DNA of 64,000 bases from Pyrrhoderma lamaoense (GCA_002794735.1 NBAZ01000016.1:434001-498000); one strand, 5' to 3'. Shown: positions 38,962 to 54,978, counted from the first letter of the stretch. The notes: generated by a model not told the origin, from the sequence alone. Numbers and translations are program-made.

Positions 38962-39594
38962 TAATTCGGTCGTTTTCTTTTCCTTTTGGACTTGTTTCTA
39001 AATTTAAACTACGGACTTTACGTGTTTGAAACTTGTACTAATTAATATACTGTAATAGATTTTCGTTCTTCACGAGAGCTTATCTAAAACAACATACCAT
39101 TGAGATGATGTGCTACGCACACTATGAAAGCACCCGCCCTACGAGAAAAATGTAACCCCCACTAGCTGCTCTGTCTGCCTGATTGCGTTTAATAAGAGAA
39201 TATTCCGGTTCGGGGATCTAAGTAAGCAGTGATAAAGATATAACTTTAGGTGATAGTCTTGTGCCGATCGTTTCTAGCGAAAAGCGAAATCACACTTCCG
39301 CTTGCTTCTGAACGAATAGAAAGGCTGCCGTAGCCGCTTTTTTACATGAGCCAAAGGGCCCCGACTGTAGGCAAAAAATAGAACGGGGTTGCCTAATACA
39401 TGTAGTACTTTTCTTTTTCTTCTTCTTTTTTTTAATATTTGGCACATGGGCTATACCTGTTTCTTTCCCAGCGGTTCCTGTAAACCGCTTTGGAACCATT
39501 TCCAATCCCCGTTCCCGATGGTGTTCTTCAACCTCTTTCGTTCCATAACCCACCAGATTCACTCTTTTTTATTTCTTTACTTGGAACTTGAGGG
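38962..39594. other. Intergenic region between MON1 and the Skn1/Kre6-like gene
   Basis: Serves as MON1 3' flank and promoter of the next gene, which is on the same strand. No gene is seen. Confidence 0.5.
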
Positions 39595-42143
39595 ATGCTG
39601 CCTGGTCCTTCTCGATATAGCAGCGATGGGGATAGTCCTTCGACACCGACTGCACCTCTAATGATTCCAAGACTTTCAAATTCGGGTCCTCGCCCACCCT
39701 TTGCACGGGCTACTACGCCGACTAGTCCGTCGCCGTCACTGGTATGCCTTGAGCTCTCCTCCCCCCTCTCATATTATATACGTCGTCGTTGTTAATCCGG
39801 TCCTGCTTTTTCCACTACTCTTTGTGTGTATAGAGGGATTTATACTCTGCGACCGAGTTAGATGTCCCGCCGTCACCCATGTATGCCCTTTCAAACCGGA
39901 GTAGTGTCTCAAGTCGAGTATGGTATACTCTCGCTTTTCTGAGATATTCGATTGAAGTTAATGCATGATTATTAGTTTTCTTTGTTACCAGATCCGAAGC
40001 AGTGGGATATGGCTACGTCTCCTGATGTACCTGAGCCTGATGATAATCTACATACTCCGGACCCGAAACGGGATAAGACGATTGATATGGGAGGTACGAT
40101 TTGTACTTTGAGAGGGTTTTGGAACCTTGGGTGCCTTGTGAGTGTCTTTGTTTCTTGCATCTTACAAAAATAAGAAACAAATAAATGAGTGGAATTGAAC
40201 TGACCGGGACGTTTTTCTGTAGTTTATCCTTGTTTGCATCTTGTTTGGGCTTTTGTACGTTTCCCTGAAATTCGATTTATGGCATTTCTTAATCACAATA
40301 ATTTTTTTTTTCCTTTTTTAGTGCTGGGTTCCCTATTGCATCTCATTTTCTTAAGAAAAAACCTCATTTGGTTAAAGCTTTTAATTTGGGGGAACTGGGA
40401 TTAATGCGACCGGCCAGGTCCCTTTGATGAGTTTCGGTTTGATAGATAATGATACCCCTCAAGATGCTTATACAAAGGCGTCATATATCGACGGCGAGAC
40501 ACTTGAATTGGTTTTTTCGGATGAATTTAATGTTGATGGGCGATCATTTTATCCTGGTGGTACGTTTCTCTCCCTTGATATTGTTCGAGATATCATAGAT
40601 TAATGAAACTTGACTCTATGCAGATGATCCCTACTGGGAGGCTGTTGACCTTCATTATTGGGCTACTGGGAACTTGGAGTGGTATGATCCATCGATGATT
40701 ACCACGAAGGACGGGTACCTGTACCTCACGTTGACGAACGTTTCTTCGCACGGAATGAATTATACCGGAGCAATGATGAGCAGTTGGAACAAGTTTTGTT
40801 TTACTGGTGGTCTCCTGGAGGCTAGTGTCTCTCTACCTGGTCCTAATGACGTTCAGTGAGTACCTCTGGATAGCATATGTCAGAGAGAACCCGACCATTC
40901 TGACTTTTACCCTTCTTTAGTGGTTTGTGGCCTGCTTTGTAAGTCAAAGTTTATGTTTTTCTGCCGTCGTTGTTTTTTAATCGATTATAAATGAACAGTT
41001 GGGCTATGGGAAATCTTGGACGAGCAGGATATGGTGCTTCTTTGGATGGGATGTGGCCCTATACATATGATTCATGTGATGTTGGGACTGTTGCTAACCA
41101 GACCTTGAACGGAAAGCCTGTAGCGTACGTCACTTTCATGGCTTGACTCGCATGACAAAGTTGACAAGTCTATTCAAGTGCGACCAAAGATGGTGATGCA
41201 TCTCACGATGATGTATTATCATACCTTCCGGGTCAACGATTATCTCGTTGTACTTGTCCGGGAGAGTCCCATCCAGGCCCTATCCATGCCGATGGAACTT
41301 ACGTTGGGAGAGCGGCTCCAGAAATTGATGTTTTTGAAGCTACGGTCACATATGGGACTCCTATGCAAGGACAAGTCTCTCAGTCAGGACAATGGGCTCC
41401 GTTTAATTATAAATATCAATGGTTCAATACGACGGATAACTTAATTATCATGGATCCGGATGTGACAACGTTTAATGAGTATCTTGGAGGTGTATACCAG
41501 CAAGCCTCTTCATGTCTCTCCTTCGTGAATCAGGAAGCATATGAGTTTACTGGGGGACTATTCTCAACTTACGGGTTCGAGTATAAGCCTGGTTTTGATG
41601 ACGCGTGAGTGATGTTTTCATGTCGATTCGTGGTAAGATTTGTAATGATGTTTTACAGTTACATTGGCTGGATTAATGATGATAAGCTTGCATGGAGGCT
41701 AAATCAAGCAGGTATGGCCGCCGATACTGAAGTTGAAATCGGTCCTAGACCTATACCTCAAGAGCCTATGGTATGCGTATCATTTTGAGGGCTACATGGT
41801 GAAAGATACTGACTCACTAGTAGTATATTATCTTGAACTTGGGTATCTCTGAAAGCTTTGGTTGGGTAGACTTTGACAATCTCCCATTTCCGACTTCAAT
41901 GCGAGTCGACTACGTTCGTGTCTATCAACGACCAGGTGAAAAGAATGTTGGATGCGACCCTCCCGACTTCCCGACTTATTCTTACATAAACGAGTACGTA
42001 ATCACATTGTTGGACCAATGATATACCAGAGCTCATACATGGGGTGTAGATACATAGAATCATACACTAATCCTAATCTAACTACCTGGGTCGATGACTA
42101 TGGCCAGACTGTTCCGAAAAACAGCTTCCTTGGCGAGTGTTGA
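39595..42143 (+). CDS. Skn1/Kre6-like beta-1,6-glucan synthesis protein (GH16 fold)
   Basis: Type II membrane protein of the secretory pathway needed for beta-1,6-glucan in the cell wall. ATG 39595 begins a Ser/Pro-rich cytosolic tail ([15 protein letters not shown]), followed by [26 protein letters not shown] and a membrane segment assembled over two introns ([10 protein letters not shown]). The luminal GH16-like domain follows: [69 protein letters not shown], the catalytic-type EIDVFE (41321-41338), [26 protein letters not shown] and [15 protein letters not shown]. The end is [16 protein letters not shown] ... SFLGEC. A one-base deletion in the G run at 40390-40394 shifts the frame in the expected [13 protein letters not shown]. 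The last intron acceptor (about 42027) is uncertain. Family assignment is firm. Confidence 0.88.
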
Positions 42144-42680
42144 AACACGACTTCACGTTGATACTGGAACTCTGGCAAAGTTTTCCGCAAATTTTCACGA
42201 CATGATGATGATCGGTGGCTGCTAAAGTTTTTTGTTGGTGTCCTCCCTTCCGCTCTTTTACTAGGCTTATCGTATTTTCGTGCATAATAGAATATAAGGA
42301 CTACAATTAATTCTTTGGAAGTGTATAGCATACTTATACCTAAAGAAACATATTACCCTATAAAAGTAATACCAAGGAAGGAAAAACGCATACTATACAA
42401 AACGGAAGTAGATGTGCTTCGATTCGGGTGCTTTTTTTGATCTATTGTTGAGCCTGCCACTGTCTAAGTGCCACAGTCAAGTGGAGCATGAAGATGTCTG
42501 TATAGGACTCCACTGAGCCATGTGTTCGGAACTGTTGAAATCTGACAGTTCCGAGTTTCTAACTTATGTGCCTACAAGATCAAATTACGCTGATTCATAT
42601 AAGAACGAGTCCCCCCTTCTACTGGCAGGCAAAGATACCCTCGATCTTCAACACTCTGGACTCATCGTTTGTACTTTGAT
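42144..42680. other. Intergenic region before P450 gene 1
   Basis: AT-rich 3' flank and upstream region. No gene; a short ORF at 42520 overlaps the P450 5' region in another frame. Confidence 0.45.
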
Positions 42681-44568
42681 ATGTATCTTGAGAAGACCGT
42701 ACACCAATCGTGGAATCTTGTCTATGTTTCCCTCGCTACTATAGGACTATATACCGCTTTCGTGAGCTTTATAAGGAAAAGACGGCCTGCTCCGTACCCG
42801 CCAGGTCCGAAACGTCTACCCCTTATTGGAAATGTATTTGATTTGCCAGCGGTAGGAGAGCCAGCCTGGCTTTTTTGGAGGCAGCATAAAAGCCTATATG
42901 GTATATATATATCAGTTTCCTGTTAGAAGATCGTTAATATTAAACTACAATATTTTCCCCTTCCAATCAAGGACCAATAAGCTTTGTGGAGGTGTTTGGA
43001 CGCAAGATTGTTATCCTAAACGAAGCAGAACTTGCGTTTGATCTGTTTGAGAAACACTATGCAGTTTATTCTGACAGACCACAGATGACTTTTGGCAATG
43101 AAATAGTCGGGTACGGTGGTACTCCACTTAACCTCAACTACACTCCATTGTTACGCGCGCATCGCAAACACTATCATCGACTAATCGGGACGAAGGCTGC
43201 CTGCTCAAACTTTGATTCTCTTCAATGTATCGAGATACGGCGTTCACTTCTGCAAATACTTGAAAATCCAAAGAACTTCCAAAGGATCACAAGAACGTAT
43301 ATATATGATTTTTTTGTTTTAAGTGAATAATATAACTCAAATATCTATCATAGCCTTATTGGGACCATCATTTTACAAATGGCGTACGGATACGTAGCTG
43401 AACGACAAAATCCAGATCCCGCTATCCTATTGGCTGAAGAACTCGCCAAACAATTTGTAGACTCAGTACAGCCAGGAAGATGGCTTGTTGATTCTATTTA
43501 TCTTCGTATGTTGCGAATATCTTACATCTATAATACTTATCTGATCCTTCCTAGTCAAATACATCCCAGAATGGTTCCCGGGAGCTACTTTCAAGAGAAT
43601 TGCACGTTCGTACAGACAAGTACTCATACAATCATTGGAAAGACCATATACGTTTGCAAAAATGCAAGTCAGATCAGGAAGTGACAGACCATCGCTTGTT
43701 GCAACGTTTTTGGAAGATCTGGGGCGGGAGCCTTTTCCGGAAGAAGAGACTGTCATGAAATGGACTACAACTGCTTTTTATGGTGCAGGCTCAGATACTG
43801 TAAGTATAGCTTCTCTTTCCGTATCTCTACGAAGAGGATCTGACCACTGGCTTGTAAAAGTCTGTCTCGGCCCTTATCATTTTCTACCTTGCAATGGGCT
43901 TATACCCCGAGGTACAGAGGAAAGCCCGTGAAGAGATAGAATCAGTTATCGGGAATGATCGTTTTCCTGCTATCGGGGATCGAAAGAGCTTACCTTACAT
44001 CGATGCAATAGTCAAAGAGACTCTAAGGTGGCACCCTGTCGCACCTTTATGTATCCCCCATGCCGTATCCAAGGACAATGTCTACAATGGGTTTTTCATT
44101 CCCAAAGGCTCTGTTGTTGTGCCCAATATTTGGTATTTCGAGTTCTTTTTAGTTACTTGTTACTCTTACTGATATCATACTAGGGAGTTTACTCACGATC
44201 CGAAGATTTATCATGATCCGAGTACATTCAAGCCTGAGAGGTTCCTGAAGACTGAAGGACACGAGCCGGAGCTAGACCCCCATTCGCTTGCATTCGGATT
44301 CGGGAGACGGATATGTCCTGGCAAAGAGTTTGCGGATGCATCTCTCTACCTGAATATTGCTATGATTCTTTCTGTATTCAAAATCGTGAAGCCGAAGAAC
44401 TCGGATTTGAAGCCACGGTTTACGGCGGCGATGCTCAGCCATCCGGAGGACTTCGAAGTAGACATTGTTCCGATAAGCGCAAAGGCTGAGAGTATGATCC
44501 GTTCTGTAGCTGTTGAGCATCCGTTCGAGACTAGTGACTCTGAAGTATTCAATAGTATAGTGATTTAG
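42681..44568 (+). CDS. Cytochrome P450 monooxygenase, copy 1 (intact)
   Basis: Haem-thiolate monooxygenase, E-class group I, anchored in the ER membrane; substrate unknown. ATG 42681 starts MYLEKTVHQSWN and a membrane anchor (LVYVSLATIGLYTAFVSF), then the hinge PYPPGPKRLPLIGNVFDLP. Key motifs are in order: HRKHYHRLIG in the C-helix region, the I-helix AGSDT (about 43785-43800), KETLRWHP (ExxR), PHAVSKDNVYNGFFIPKGS, FKPERFL, and the haem loop FGFGRRICPGKEF (about 44292-44330) with its cysteine. Five to six short introns join in frame, and the protein ends SDSEVFNSIVI. Length is about 510 residues, normal for the class. It is the only P450 in the window without an evident break. The hinge and haem loop resemble basidiomycete P450s annotated as O-methylsterigmatocystin oxidoreductase-like, but that name should not be read as its activity. 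Confidence 0.87.
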
Positions 44569-45657
44569 GATGGGAATACTTTATATAATAAACTGATGGA
44601 TCTGATTTTGGTCAATCCAACGAAAGAAAAATGCTGAGTCTTGTTATGGGTTGTAGGCTTATCGAGTTATCTGGCTAGTTTGGAGCTAGGATACAACACT
44701 GGAGACATCCCGGCTATCACAATTTAGACAGCTGTTGATAGTTAGGTGTAGTTTGGTCCTAGAACGGCGTCTCAAGAGCCTAAGGTATACATGTACATGT
44801 ACAATCAAATCCATGTGTTGTATCGTATAAATCACCAATTCATAATATACAGTTTCATTCCATGTATACCGGAGAGCTTTGGGAAGACTGAGTTAACTTC
44901 ATTCATATGAGTCACAGTTCGAATCGGCTATCTTGAAGCTCAATACTTACATAACGGAACACAGTCGTGTTTGTGTGATATGCTAGAACTATGAGATGAA
45001 ATGTAGTCTTTGGGTAAAGTTATATGAGGGGAGATTCTTTCCGATGCTACGTGGATCAGAATTGATGACTATTATTAAATCTCCCTTTAATTGGCTTTCA
45101 CGGTAAGTGTTATTACATGACCTCATCTCGACCCTGGAGCTCGAACCCAGTTCCTAGTGATATAGAACATGATATGGTAAATGGCGTATACCAATTCTGT
45201 TTCTTAATTTATACCAGAATCTTTTTGCTAGCGTCAATATACTTTTGTCAATAGCTTGATTCGATGTCTGCGTCGGGAATGCCTAATATAGCGTACATGT
45301 ACGTACATATACCGGGAAGGTTAATTTACGTGGATACGTATCAAACGAGTGCCATATGGGATTACAAGCAAGTGTAGAAGTCTCATAATCACTTGATAGA
45401 AGTGAAAGCCATATGAGCTGTTCAGATCAAAGCGGTAAATCAACTTGTCTCTGTGCATTCAGGAGAGCCCTTGTGGAGTTACGCATGCCCGTCCACCACG
45501 CTTCTAGAACAAGATGAACGGAAGATTGCACATGCCAAATTATACCGAGAATCATGAGCTTCATAAAGCGATCGTCTCTTGACTGCACAAAGCGTGACTT
45601 CGCTTCTTTACATCCCTGATAAGTAATTTATATTACTTTCAAGGGATTCTACTTTAG
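44569..45657. other. Intergenic region between P450 loci 1 and 2
   Basis: No gene recognised. It contains palindromic TACATGTAC words (44786-44805, 45294-45308) and an isolated tRNA T-arm-like hairpin near 45130-45150, discussed under rejected items. Confidence 0.4.
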
Positions 45658-47745
45658 ATGTTTCGGTCAGCTTATACTTCCATCCTTGCAATTGGCTCTT
45701 GCATGGGTGTTCGCGAACTTCATCGGTAGGAAACGATCTATTTCGTACCCTCCAGAAGCTGGACCTATTTCCTTATTTGGAAAGATTTTTGACTTACAAA
45801 GAGTAAAAGAGTAAGCATGGATGTTCTGGGGACAGCATAAAGGTCTCTATGGTACAGACGGAGTTTCAAGAAATCGATGATACTGAACCATTTATCCCTC
45901 AATAAATATCGATCAGCTCCGTTGATGTCCTTGATCATCATAAAAAGGATAAAGATTGCTTTTGATTTATTTATAAAACACTACGGAAACTATCTCGATA
46001 GGATGCAAATGACCACTCAAGGTCTTTTTGCAATGAGGTTGAGGGATATAAAGACGCTCCAATTAATCTCAAGTACACCCCTCAGCTACATGCTTATCGC
46101 AGACACTATCACCGAATTATTGGTACAAAATTATCTTTCTCGAGATCTGAGTTCTTGAAATGTGTGGAAGTCCAACGTTATTTCCTACAGGTACGTGAAA
46201 ATCCGAGGTATCTGCAAAGAAACATAAGATCGTAAGCGAATCTTAATATCTATCGATACTTAGGTTCAATGGTAATTAAAGATCGAAGCGATTCTCTTGA
46301 TAATGACGTACAGCTGCATAAATGAACGCCAGGCACCAGTCCCGCCAAACAGCTCGCCGATGACGGAGCGAGACAAGTTAGTGTTTATATACGACCAGGA
46401 AGATGGCTTGCCAACTACCTTCAACTCCGAGCCGATCGAACCAGAGCCCTTGAAGTTTCAAATAAAACTGATATATGCTAATGATCTCTAGCTTAATGCG
46501 TCCCGGATTGGTTTACTGGTTCTATTTTCAAAAACGTTGCGAGGTCCTTTGGGTTAATACGTAGGCTGATACTTGAACAGTCACTGGGAGAAATAGTTGG
46601 GGGCGGAGATGAGAAGCAGTAGGTGCGGGTTGTGGTTGCCCACGTGGCGGAGTTGAACTTGTTTTAAAAGGCTTCTTGAAGAGATGGAGGACTGGATCTA
46701 CCCTGTATTCGTAATGGTTAAGTTGTCGAAGTAGTAGGGTTTTTCAAAGTTTATTGAAAATTGGCTGTCACATTGCTCTTTGGTTCATTAGAAAGCAAAA
46801 CAAACGAAAACGCTTTTACAACAATGCAAACAGCAACAAGTATTGGGGAACTGTCACCCTCTATTACTCTCTTAGAGTATCTAAGGAGGGATCCCTCTCC
46901 AGAAGATGATATAATAAAGTTGTCAGGAAATGCCTTCTCTTGTCTCGAGATCAGATACTATAAACTTAGATTGAACTGGTTTACAATTAGAAGAACTTAA
47001 TATTAGGTGAACTTAGTCTTTTTCAGTGTTATTGGCCTTTTACTTTGCAACGATTATATTTCCTGATATCCAGAGAGAGCAGGGAGAGATAGAAATAGTT
47101 GTTGAAGGTTCCCCAGTTATCGAATGCCGAAAGAGTTCGCCTTATGGTGACACGTAGGTCACGGAAACTCTGAGGTGGCATTCCGCAGTACCTTTACATC
47201 TCACCCATACTGTGGCCAAGAATAGTGTATATAAGGGGGTTTCCACTCTAATAAGATCTGTTGTTGTACCAGATATCTGGTATGTGTGCATTTACATGTA
47301 GTTACTTTCCGTCCCTTATCAAGCTCCTCTATCTGATAGAAATTAGGGAATTCACTCACGGTCCAGAAGTCTACCATGAGCAAGTATATTCAGGCGTGAG
47401 AGGTTTGATAGAACTGAAGATTACGAGCCGGAGACAGACCCTCGTTTTCTTGCATTTGGTTTAGGAAGACGCAATTGTCCAGGCAAGAAACTCGCGGACT
47501 CGTCTACTTACTTTACTTACATTGTAATTAACGCTATGACTCTTTCTGTGTTAAAGATTGCAAAGCCCGAAATTCGGACTTGGAATCACGATTCAAGGCG
47601 GGTATATCTAGTCATCCGGAATACTTCGATGTCGACATTGTTCTACGTATTACGAAGGGGAGAGTAAGATACGCTTTGTGAGTATAGATCATTTCCTTGA
47701 AGCCAGTGACGCCGAGGTATTCAAGAGTATTGTGATCTGGAATTC
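45658..47745 (+). pseudogene. Cytochrome P450 pseudogene (copy 2, relative of copy 1)
   Basis: Scattered P450 segments lie in the normal order but in changing frames with stops. Examples are IKIAFDLFIKHYGNYLDRMQM (shorter core AFDLFIKHYGNYLDR; copy 1 has AFDLFEKHYAVYSDR), SITLLEYLRRDPSPEDDIIK (copy 1 ATFLEDLGREPFPEEE), TETLRWHSAVPLHLTH (ExxR region) and a damaged haem loop LAFGLGRRNCPGKK near 47450-47490. The ATG at 45658 opens an anchor-like stretch that soon stops. Large parts, including the I-helix threonine region, are decayed. It lies directly downstream of copy 1 on the same strand and shares its specific residues, so it is best read as a dead tandem duplicate. Confidence 0.8.
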
Positions 47746-48234
47746 AATATTGCATGAATTAATGAGGCGATTATGATGAGTTTATTCTTCACTTGCTCTA
47801 ATATAAAAGAATGTGCATACATTTCCCTTTCCTTCCATTGTCACCGAGTTTACTAAAAGTTGGAATGTAGCATTAGTAATGAGAACTTGAACTGTTTTTT
47901 ATCAAATTCGGATTAATTTGGGGTGCTTGATATCACAAATTGTACTAACACTATCTCTGTCAGTACTTTCTCACATACTAACTATTTTCTCACTCCAATT
48001 TGTATGCATGCAAACATGAAATTGCTGTTCTATGGATAATGACGGTCGGGGTGGCATTGAGTAATGAGAATTTACATGAAAGCGAGTGTATGTATGATTC
48101 CTTAGCGTCTTACCGTCGGTAAACGGTCTCTATCTGCTAAATTTCAATTCTATGTAGCACTACAAGCTCATCAGTTTCTATTGTCATGATGCGCCAGAAA
48201 TGAAAGGTCAAGTTCGTCGCCATTAGATTTAGCA

Positions 48235-48960
48235 TCAGAAAGAATCATTTGTAATGTCGCAACTCACTTCTAGGCAAATTATACAGAGTAGTTTACATTT
48301 CATACCCCAAGTCAATCCTGCTAGATGAACCTGCTGGGTGAAGTCTAGGATGTCCGGCTCGCGGTAGCTTCTCGTGACGTCTTCGCTTATTGTGCCGAAT
48401 TTACAAGTAGTCGAGAACATGTCCTTATCGCCACTAGCCCCTGTAGCGTCTGAGGCTTTCAGACTTCTCTTCTTCGTACTATCTTTCGAGCTGTCTAGGC
48501 TGTATTCACCTTGCCAAAGGGAACGTATTACATTATTTTCAATTGGTTTATCATCGCTGTAGTGGCTGCTCGCTCCATCTCGCATTCCCAAGACGGTACG
48601 AAGGTACGGAAACATATCAAAGTGAAGGTATGAAAGTGATCAAGGTTGGGATATTTTCATTCTCTTTGACTTGCGAGTCTTTATGATGCTTATATTTATT
48701 GAGAAGATCAGAAGACATCCGCATAGTTAATTTTCCACTGGCAGCCTATTTTGCAAAAACAAAAAACTAATCCTCGGGAAGTTGCGGACTTATCAGATAA
48801 GACGTGAAGATGAGACCGAGAATAGATAAACCGGATTTGATCGCTATCTCCTTGACCAATGGCAAAAAAACTAAAGGGGCACCTGCCTGCGTCCGAATAT
48901 GCATTGATGTCCGAAATCGACTCCTCAGTCGTTTGCGCCACAAATCTGATTGCTGTATTA
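48235..48960 (-). CDS. Hypothetical protein, doubtful
   Basis: Two open stretches on the minus strand may be exons of one gene: TTEESISDINAYSDAG (about 48940-48885) and a longer one starting MFPYLRTVLGMRDGASSHYS at 48615, with KKRSLKASDATGASGDKD and REPDILDFTQQVHLAGL. No family recognised. The amino-acid make-up looks protein-like, but no start with good context and no clear joining intron were found. It may be chance or a relic. Confidence 0.25.
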
Positions 48961-50549
48961 GATAATCAACTCATTTCTCGCCACATCTAAGATATCTCAA
49001 TGATGTTGTATTTACGGTGAGTAGAAACTAGCGTCACAGTAAAAAAAGTCTTATAACACCTTTTGAGAGTGCACCAATCAAAAGGGAGATGAAGTTTGAA
49101 ACGTTTATTCCCAGAGGGCGTAGAAACAAGTAACAAACGAGGAGGCCAAATTTATCTTCTTGGAACTTCATATTTATTTGTGATGGAGACAGTAAGTTAA
49201 TGAGGTTATTATGTTATTGTCTAAGAAAGCGGAATATATGGTGGTTTCGGATCTAGTGGTAGACACCCATATATGCATGTGGCTTCACCGGGTTGTTAAA
49301 TTGCCTGTAGGTTTATAATTTCATGACATGTGTCGTTTTATGATATTGAAAATCGAGAGAGGAAAATCAAGCAACCGAATGATACGATTGTATGCGTATC
49401 TGTAAATTTTACTATCAGATGACTCAGAAGGAACAAGATCACTCCCTAAAGCGAATGCAGGGAGTTGAGAGAAAAAGAGATCAATGTCTCCGGGCTTTGT
49501 GCTGTAGCAATACAAGTTATATCCATAAATATATGTCTCCGTACATACTGTCAGTAGCAAGTCACCGACCAAGATATCAGCTCATTTTTACATACAGATA
49601 GAAGCTCGCGCACCGCTCATACTTTATGTAGTTTTATGTCAAGGCTGTGTTAAAGCTAGATACGCGAGAAAGGGAAGTGATACAAGACCGAAACCCAAGT
49701 CACTAGAGATTCGCATCTAAACCCTGTTTTTAGACATGGTTCTTATGATGAATATAAGTTAACGCCCATAGCTCTTCAATTCAAGGCACAATCAAGATGA
49801 TATTTTGTAATAAAGTTGGAGTAGTATAACCATATCAAATAACACCCTCTGTGAGACTAACCAAAGGTGAAAGCTTTATTCATCTGGAGTAACTTAAAGT
49901 TGTCAAGGTCCGATTAATTTCCAGTCGTCGCCCTGGGGACACACGATGTTGCGCGTGAATACATATTTTTATAGTATATTCTCAGAAAACTGGGAGATGA
50001 GTAGGTTTTTAGCGCTGATAGGATGTATCAATCAAGTTATTGTGAGTATGAGAGAAAAAGTTTTATGGTCACATAAGAGCATATTATAATGCAAACCGTT
50101 CTTGCTAACGGAAGATAGTCAAGACAAAGACAAGAGAGCATGAGCCTACTTGATCTCCCTGCACGTCAATTTTGTATTAGTACTACTATAAGTGGTAGCT
50201 TGTATTAGTAATATTACCATTTCATATAAGCGATCACATCACGGCTCGGGAAATTTCCGGATTCAGACAAGTGCCGATCTACCCTTTGCTTGACATTTAG
50301 CGCGTCTGGGACATCCAGTACTAGTACCCTACCAACGCCTGCCACGACCTCGTCTCCCTTCCTCTCATCATTAGTTCCATTCGCATCGTCGAGCTCAAGC
50401 TATTCTCGACATAGCGGTGTTATTCTCATTTTATCTGTCATATCACATAACTTTAGAGCTCGGCTTCATAACACTCTTCACGCGTCACTTGAGCTTACGC
50501 TCGAATACGAATCGATTCTTTCTTTCTACTTCTATTGCTATCATTTGCA
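48961..50549. other. Intergenic region upstream of CDK1
   Basis: No gene recognised. The right end (50300-50549) is pyrimidine-rich, as expected for a fungal promoter/leader, and holds the CDK1 start region. Confidence 0.45.
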
Positions 50550-52362
<1,813 letters not shown>

Positions 52363-54978
52363 TGATTCCTTCTCTTTCCCTATTTTTCACCCCTCTTTCA
52401 ACTGTTCGCTTTCCCTCTCCTGTTGCCCACCTAGTTATTATTGATGTCTAGTGACAATATCAGTTTTTGTTAATTTCAATGCCTTCAATGTCCTCACGAT
52501 TCTGTTTTGTCAATATCATCCAATGCCTTGCATGTTTTACAACCGCATTTATCACCAGTGTTTTAGATAGCTCTATCAAAATTAACAAAGTTGTACCTAT
52601 GTTCAGTGCCGGTGTAGGTACTTGGAATGTGTACACATTAATAATAATAATTTGAATTTATTCTGCCTTTGGACGAAGTGTTCGTGTGTATTGGATAATA
52701 ATACACTGCTGAGAAAGGGCATTCCCGAAGTTGGATTCATAAGAAACGTGCCTCAGATAGAGAAAAGTGACGACACTACTTCTTGCTTCTGTAAGCGGAC
52801 GAGAATATGGATATGAACGGCGGGAAGTTTAATCAACGGAGAATATATGTTTTATGAAAGGATCCATTATTTGACTCTAAGTAGACTAATGCCTCCAGTA
52901 TTTCCATGTTAGTTTGTTAGAGCCATGGATCAAGGAGATCATTAAGCTCTACATAGATCTTAATTCTAACTTCTAAGATGAATGTAAGTGCTTCGTTATG
53001 GGTTTAGTTATGTTTATTAATTAATTACACATACATTTGGTAAAGGGTATACTTCCATCTTCTTGTATTAATTAAAAGCAATACTAGGCTAGTTGAAGCT
53101 CCGGCGTTTGGTAGGTATATCTGAAGAACCGGATTCAAGAAGAAAACCATATTTATGCAAAAGCAAATATCTATGAACAGTGTGATGGTCAAAAGACGAG
53201 TACCCATGTACAAAACGTTCTGGGGTGGGGTAACTATTTACATAAGCATTGAAGAGCCCATCGGATCTAGTTGGGTACCGAGGCCTATACATAACGTTAA
53301 ACTCTTAAAGCGGGGAGATAAGGAATAAGCTACACAAACTACATAATAGGGGGTATCGTGTGAGTATGTCTTTAAAGATAAAGATCTTGGGAGTGTGAGA
53401 ATTGGGAGTTTAAGCGAGTTTAGTAGCTAAGGAGTTAGAAAATTTCCTTTGTTGGTACACAACTGTACAGTTCAGACCTTCCCAGAGGGGGTATTAGTTT
53501 TCTACAAAAAAATTAACTAATCATTTCAATCACATCTTACTCATTATCCCTGTTGAATGCTAGAAATTCCTTAATCGACTGTAGCTTGTCTGTCCTGCTT
53601 ACTTGTAGACTATTGGATTAGACGACCCCTTTCTCGACATTTGTCCTTGAGAACATTATAAACTTAACTTCTTTACACAGCATATGACTTTACTGATGGT
53701 ATCTATCTCTCAGTAGAACTAGCCAACCCCTAGCAGCGTCTGATTCTAGTGCAAGGTCAAATATACACTAAGACTTATGGAATCCGTTCTAACCCCCTTG
53801 TGGTGCAATGAGTCTAAAGAACAAGGTATACTTTGGCTCGAGTTCTATTAAATTTAAACACTTCTTGATTCATGACCCGGGGTCTTTTCCCTCTTTCCTA
53901 GACAATGCATGTTTAGAAGTTTGACTATCTATCCTATCTTGGACCACAGTTCTCCAGGATAGCTTGACAAGATGTTCATTTTCCATTTACGTCTCTTTTC
54001 TGGATCATGATATCGCAAAATTTCTTATCGTTTCTATTAATCGTCGAAAGAGTATCGTATACTGGAGTTTTATAAAAAAAAGGTACTCAGGCAAGTAGAA
54101 AACTATACTTTGTCTACTAAAGGCCCCGATAGTTATCAAACCTATCGCAGAAGGAGGACATATTGTATGCATTTGTCCAACATGCGACCAAAATCCTGAT
54201 GAATCGGGAAGGCTTGAAGTGGAACTTCTCTACATCTTCTACTAAAAGATACTAGCATTGTACTTCTTGTGCATGGGATCCCATAAAGTCGGTGAATTAA
54301 AGTAATCTTCTTCCGAAGATGAAAATCGGATGCTTTTTAGAGCAATGCCCCTATCCTTCTTCATCTTTTTCTCATTAGATTGCTTCATGCACTTTTAGAA
54401 AAGCCTTCTGGGTCTCTGAAAAAGTATTAGCCTCTATGACTTGAGCTTTCGCCATGGATGAGGGTGGCTTGGATGCCCATATATGGTATACCCCACTTGT
54501 GTTACTTAATGACCCAACATTCTTATCTTCTTTTGATCGGAGGGCTTCTATGCAGAAGTTAAGCTCTCGATGACATCTGCTTGGATTTCTAGGGGCAACG
54601 TTTTGGATGGTACTAATGGCAAAAGAGAGCATAAAATAATGTACATTGTCTCGTTGGCTCTAACCGGATTGTCCCTTGTTTTTTTATCGGCTCTGGACTT
54701 TCTCACTATCGTTCTATCGGTTGATCAAATACCGAACATCTACTCCATCATGCTCAATCAGCGCCATCTGAAAAAAAAATAAACTCCATCGATATTGTTT
54801 TGTGTGACAAGGCAGTGTCCAGATGAGGAATATGAATATTAAATAATATTGCGTTAATCGCGATCTATCAAGATCGATATCTGGGTACGTATAAGAGGAT
54901 AAGACCTCGCCTCTCCGCTACCTCATCTTGTTTCTTATCCATCGTCAATCGTCAACCTACTTGCTCATTCTTCGCAAC
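52363..54978. other. Intergenic region between CDK1 and FKBP12
   Basis: About 2.6 kb. No gene recognised; AT-rich with short broken ORFs on both strands. One minus-strand ORF (54375-54632) is unassigned. The last 100 bases before 54979 form a pyrimidine-rich leader for FKBP12. Confidence 0.45.

Noticed and set aside
45130..45155. tRNA T-arm-like hairpin on the minus strand (CTGGG stem, TTCGAGC loop, TCCAG)
   Set aside because: The stem and loop fit a T-arm, but there is no matching acceptor strand, D-arm or anticodon arm within the needed distance, so it is at best a fragment.
54375..54632. 85-codon minus-strand ORF between CDK1 and FKBP12
   Set aside because: Some protein-like composition, but no start context, no homology I recognise and no neighbouring exons.
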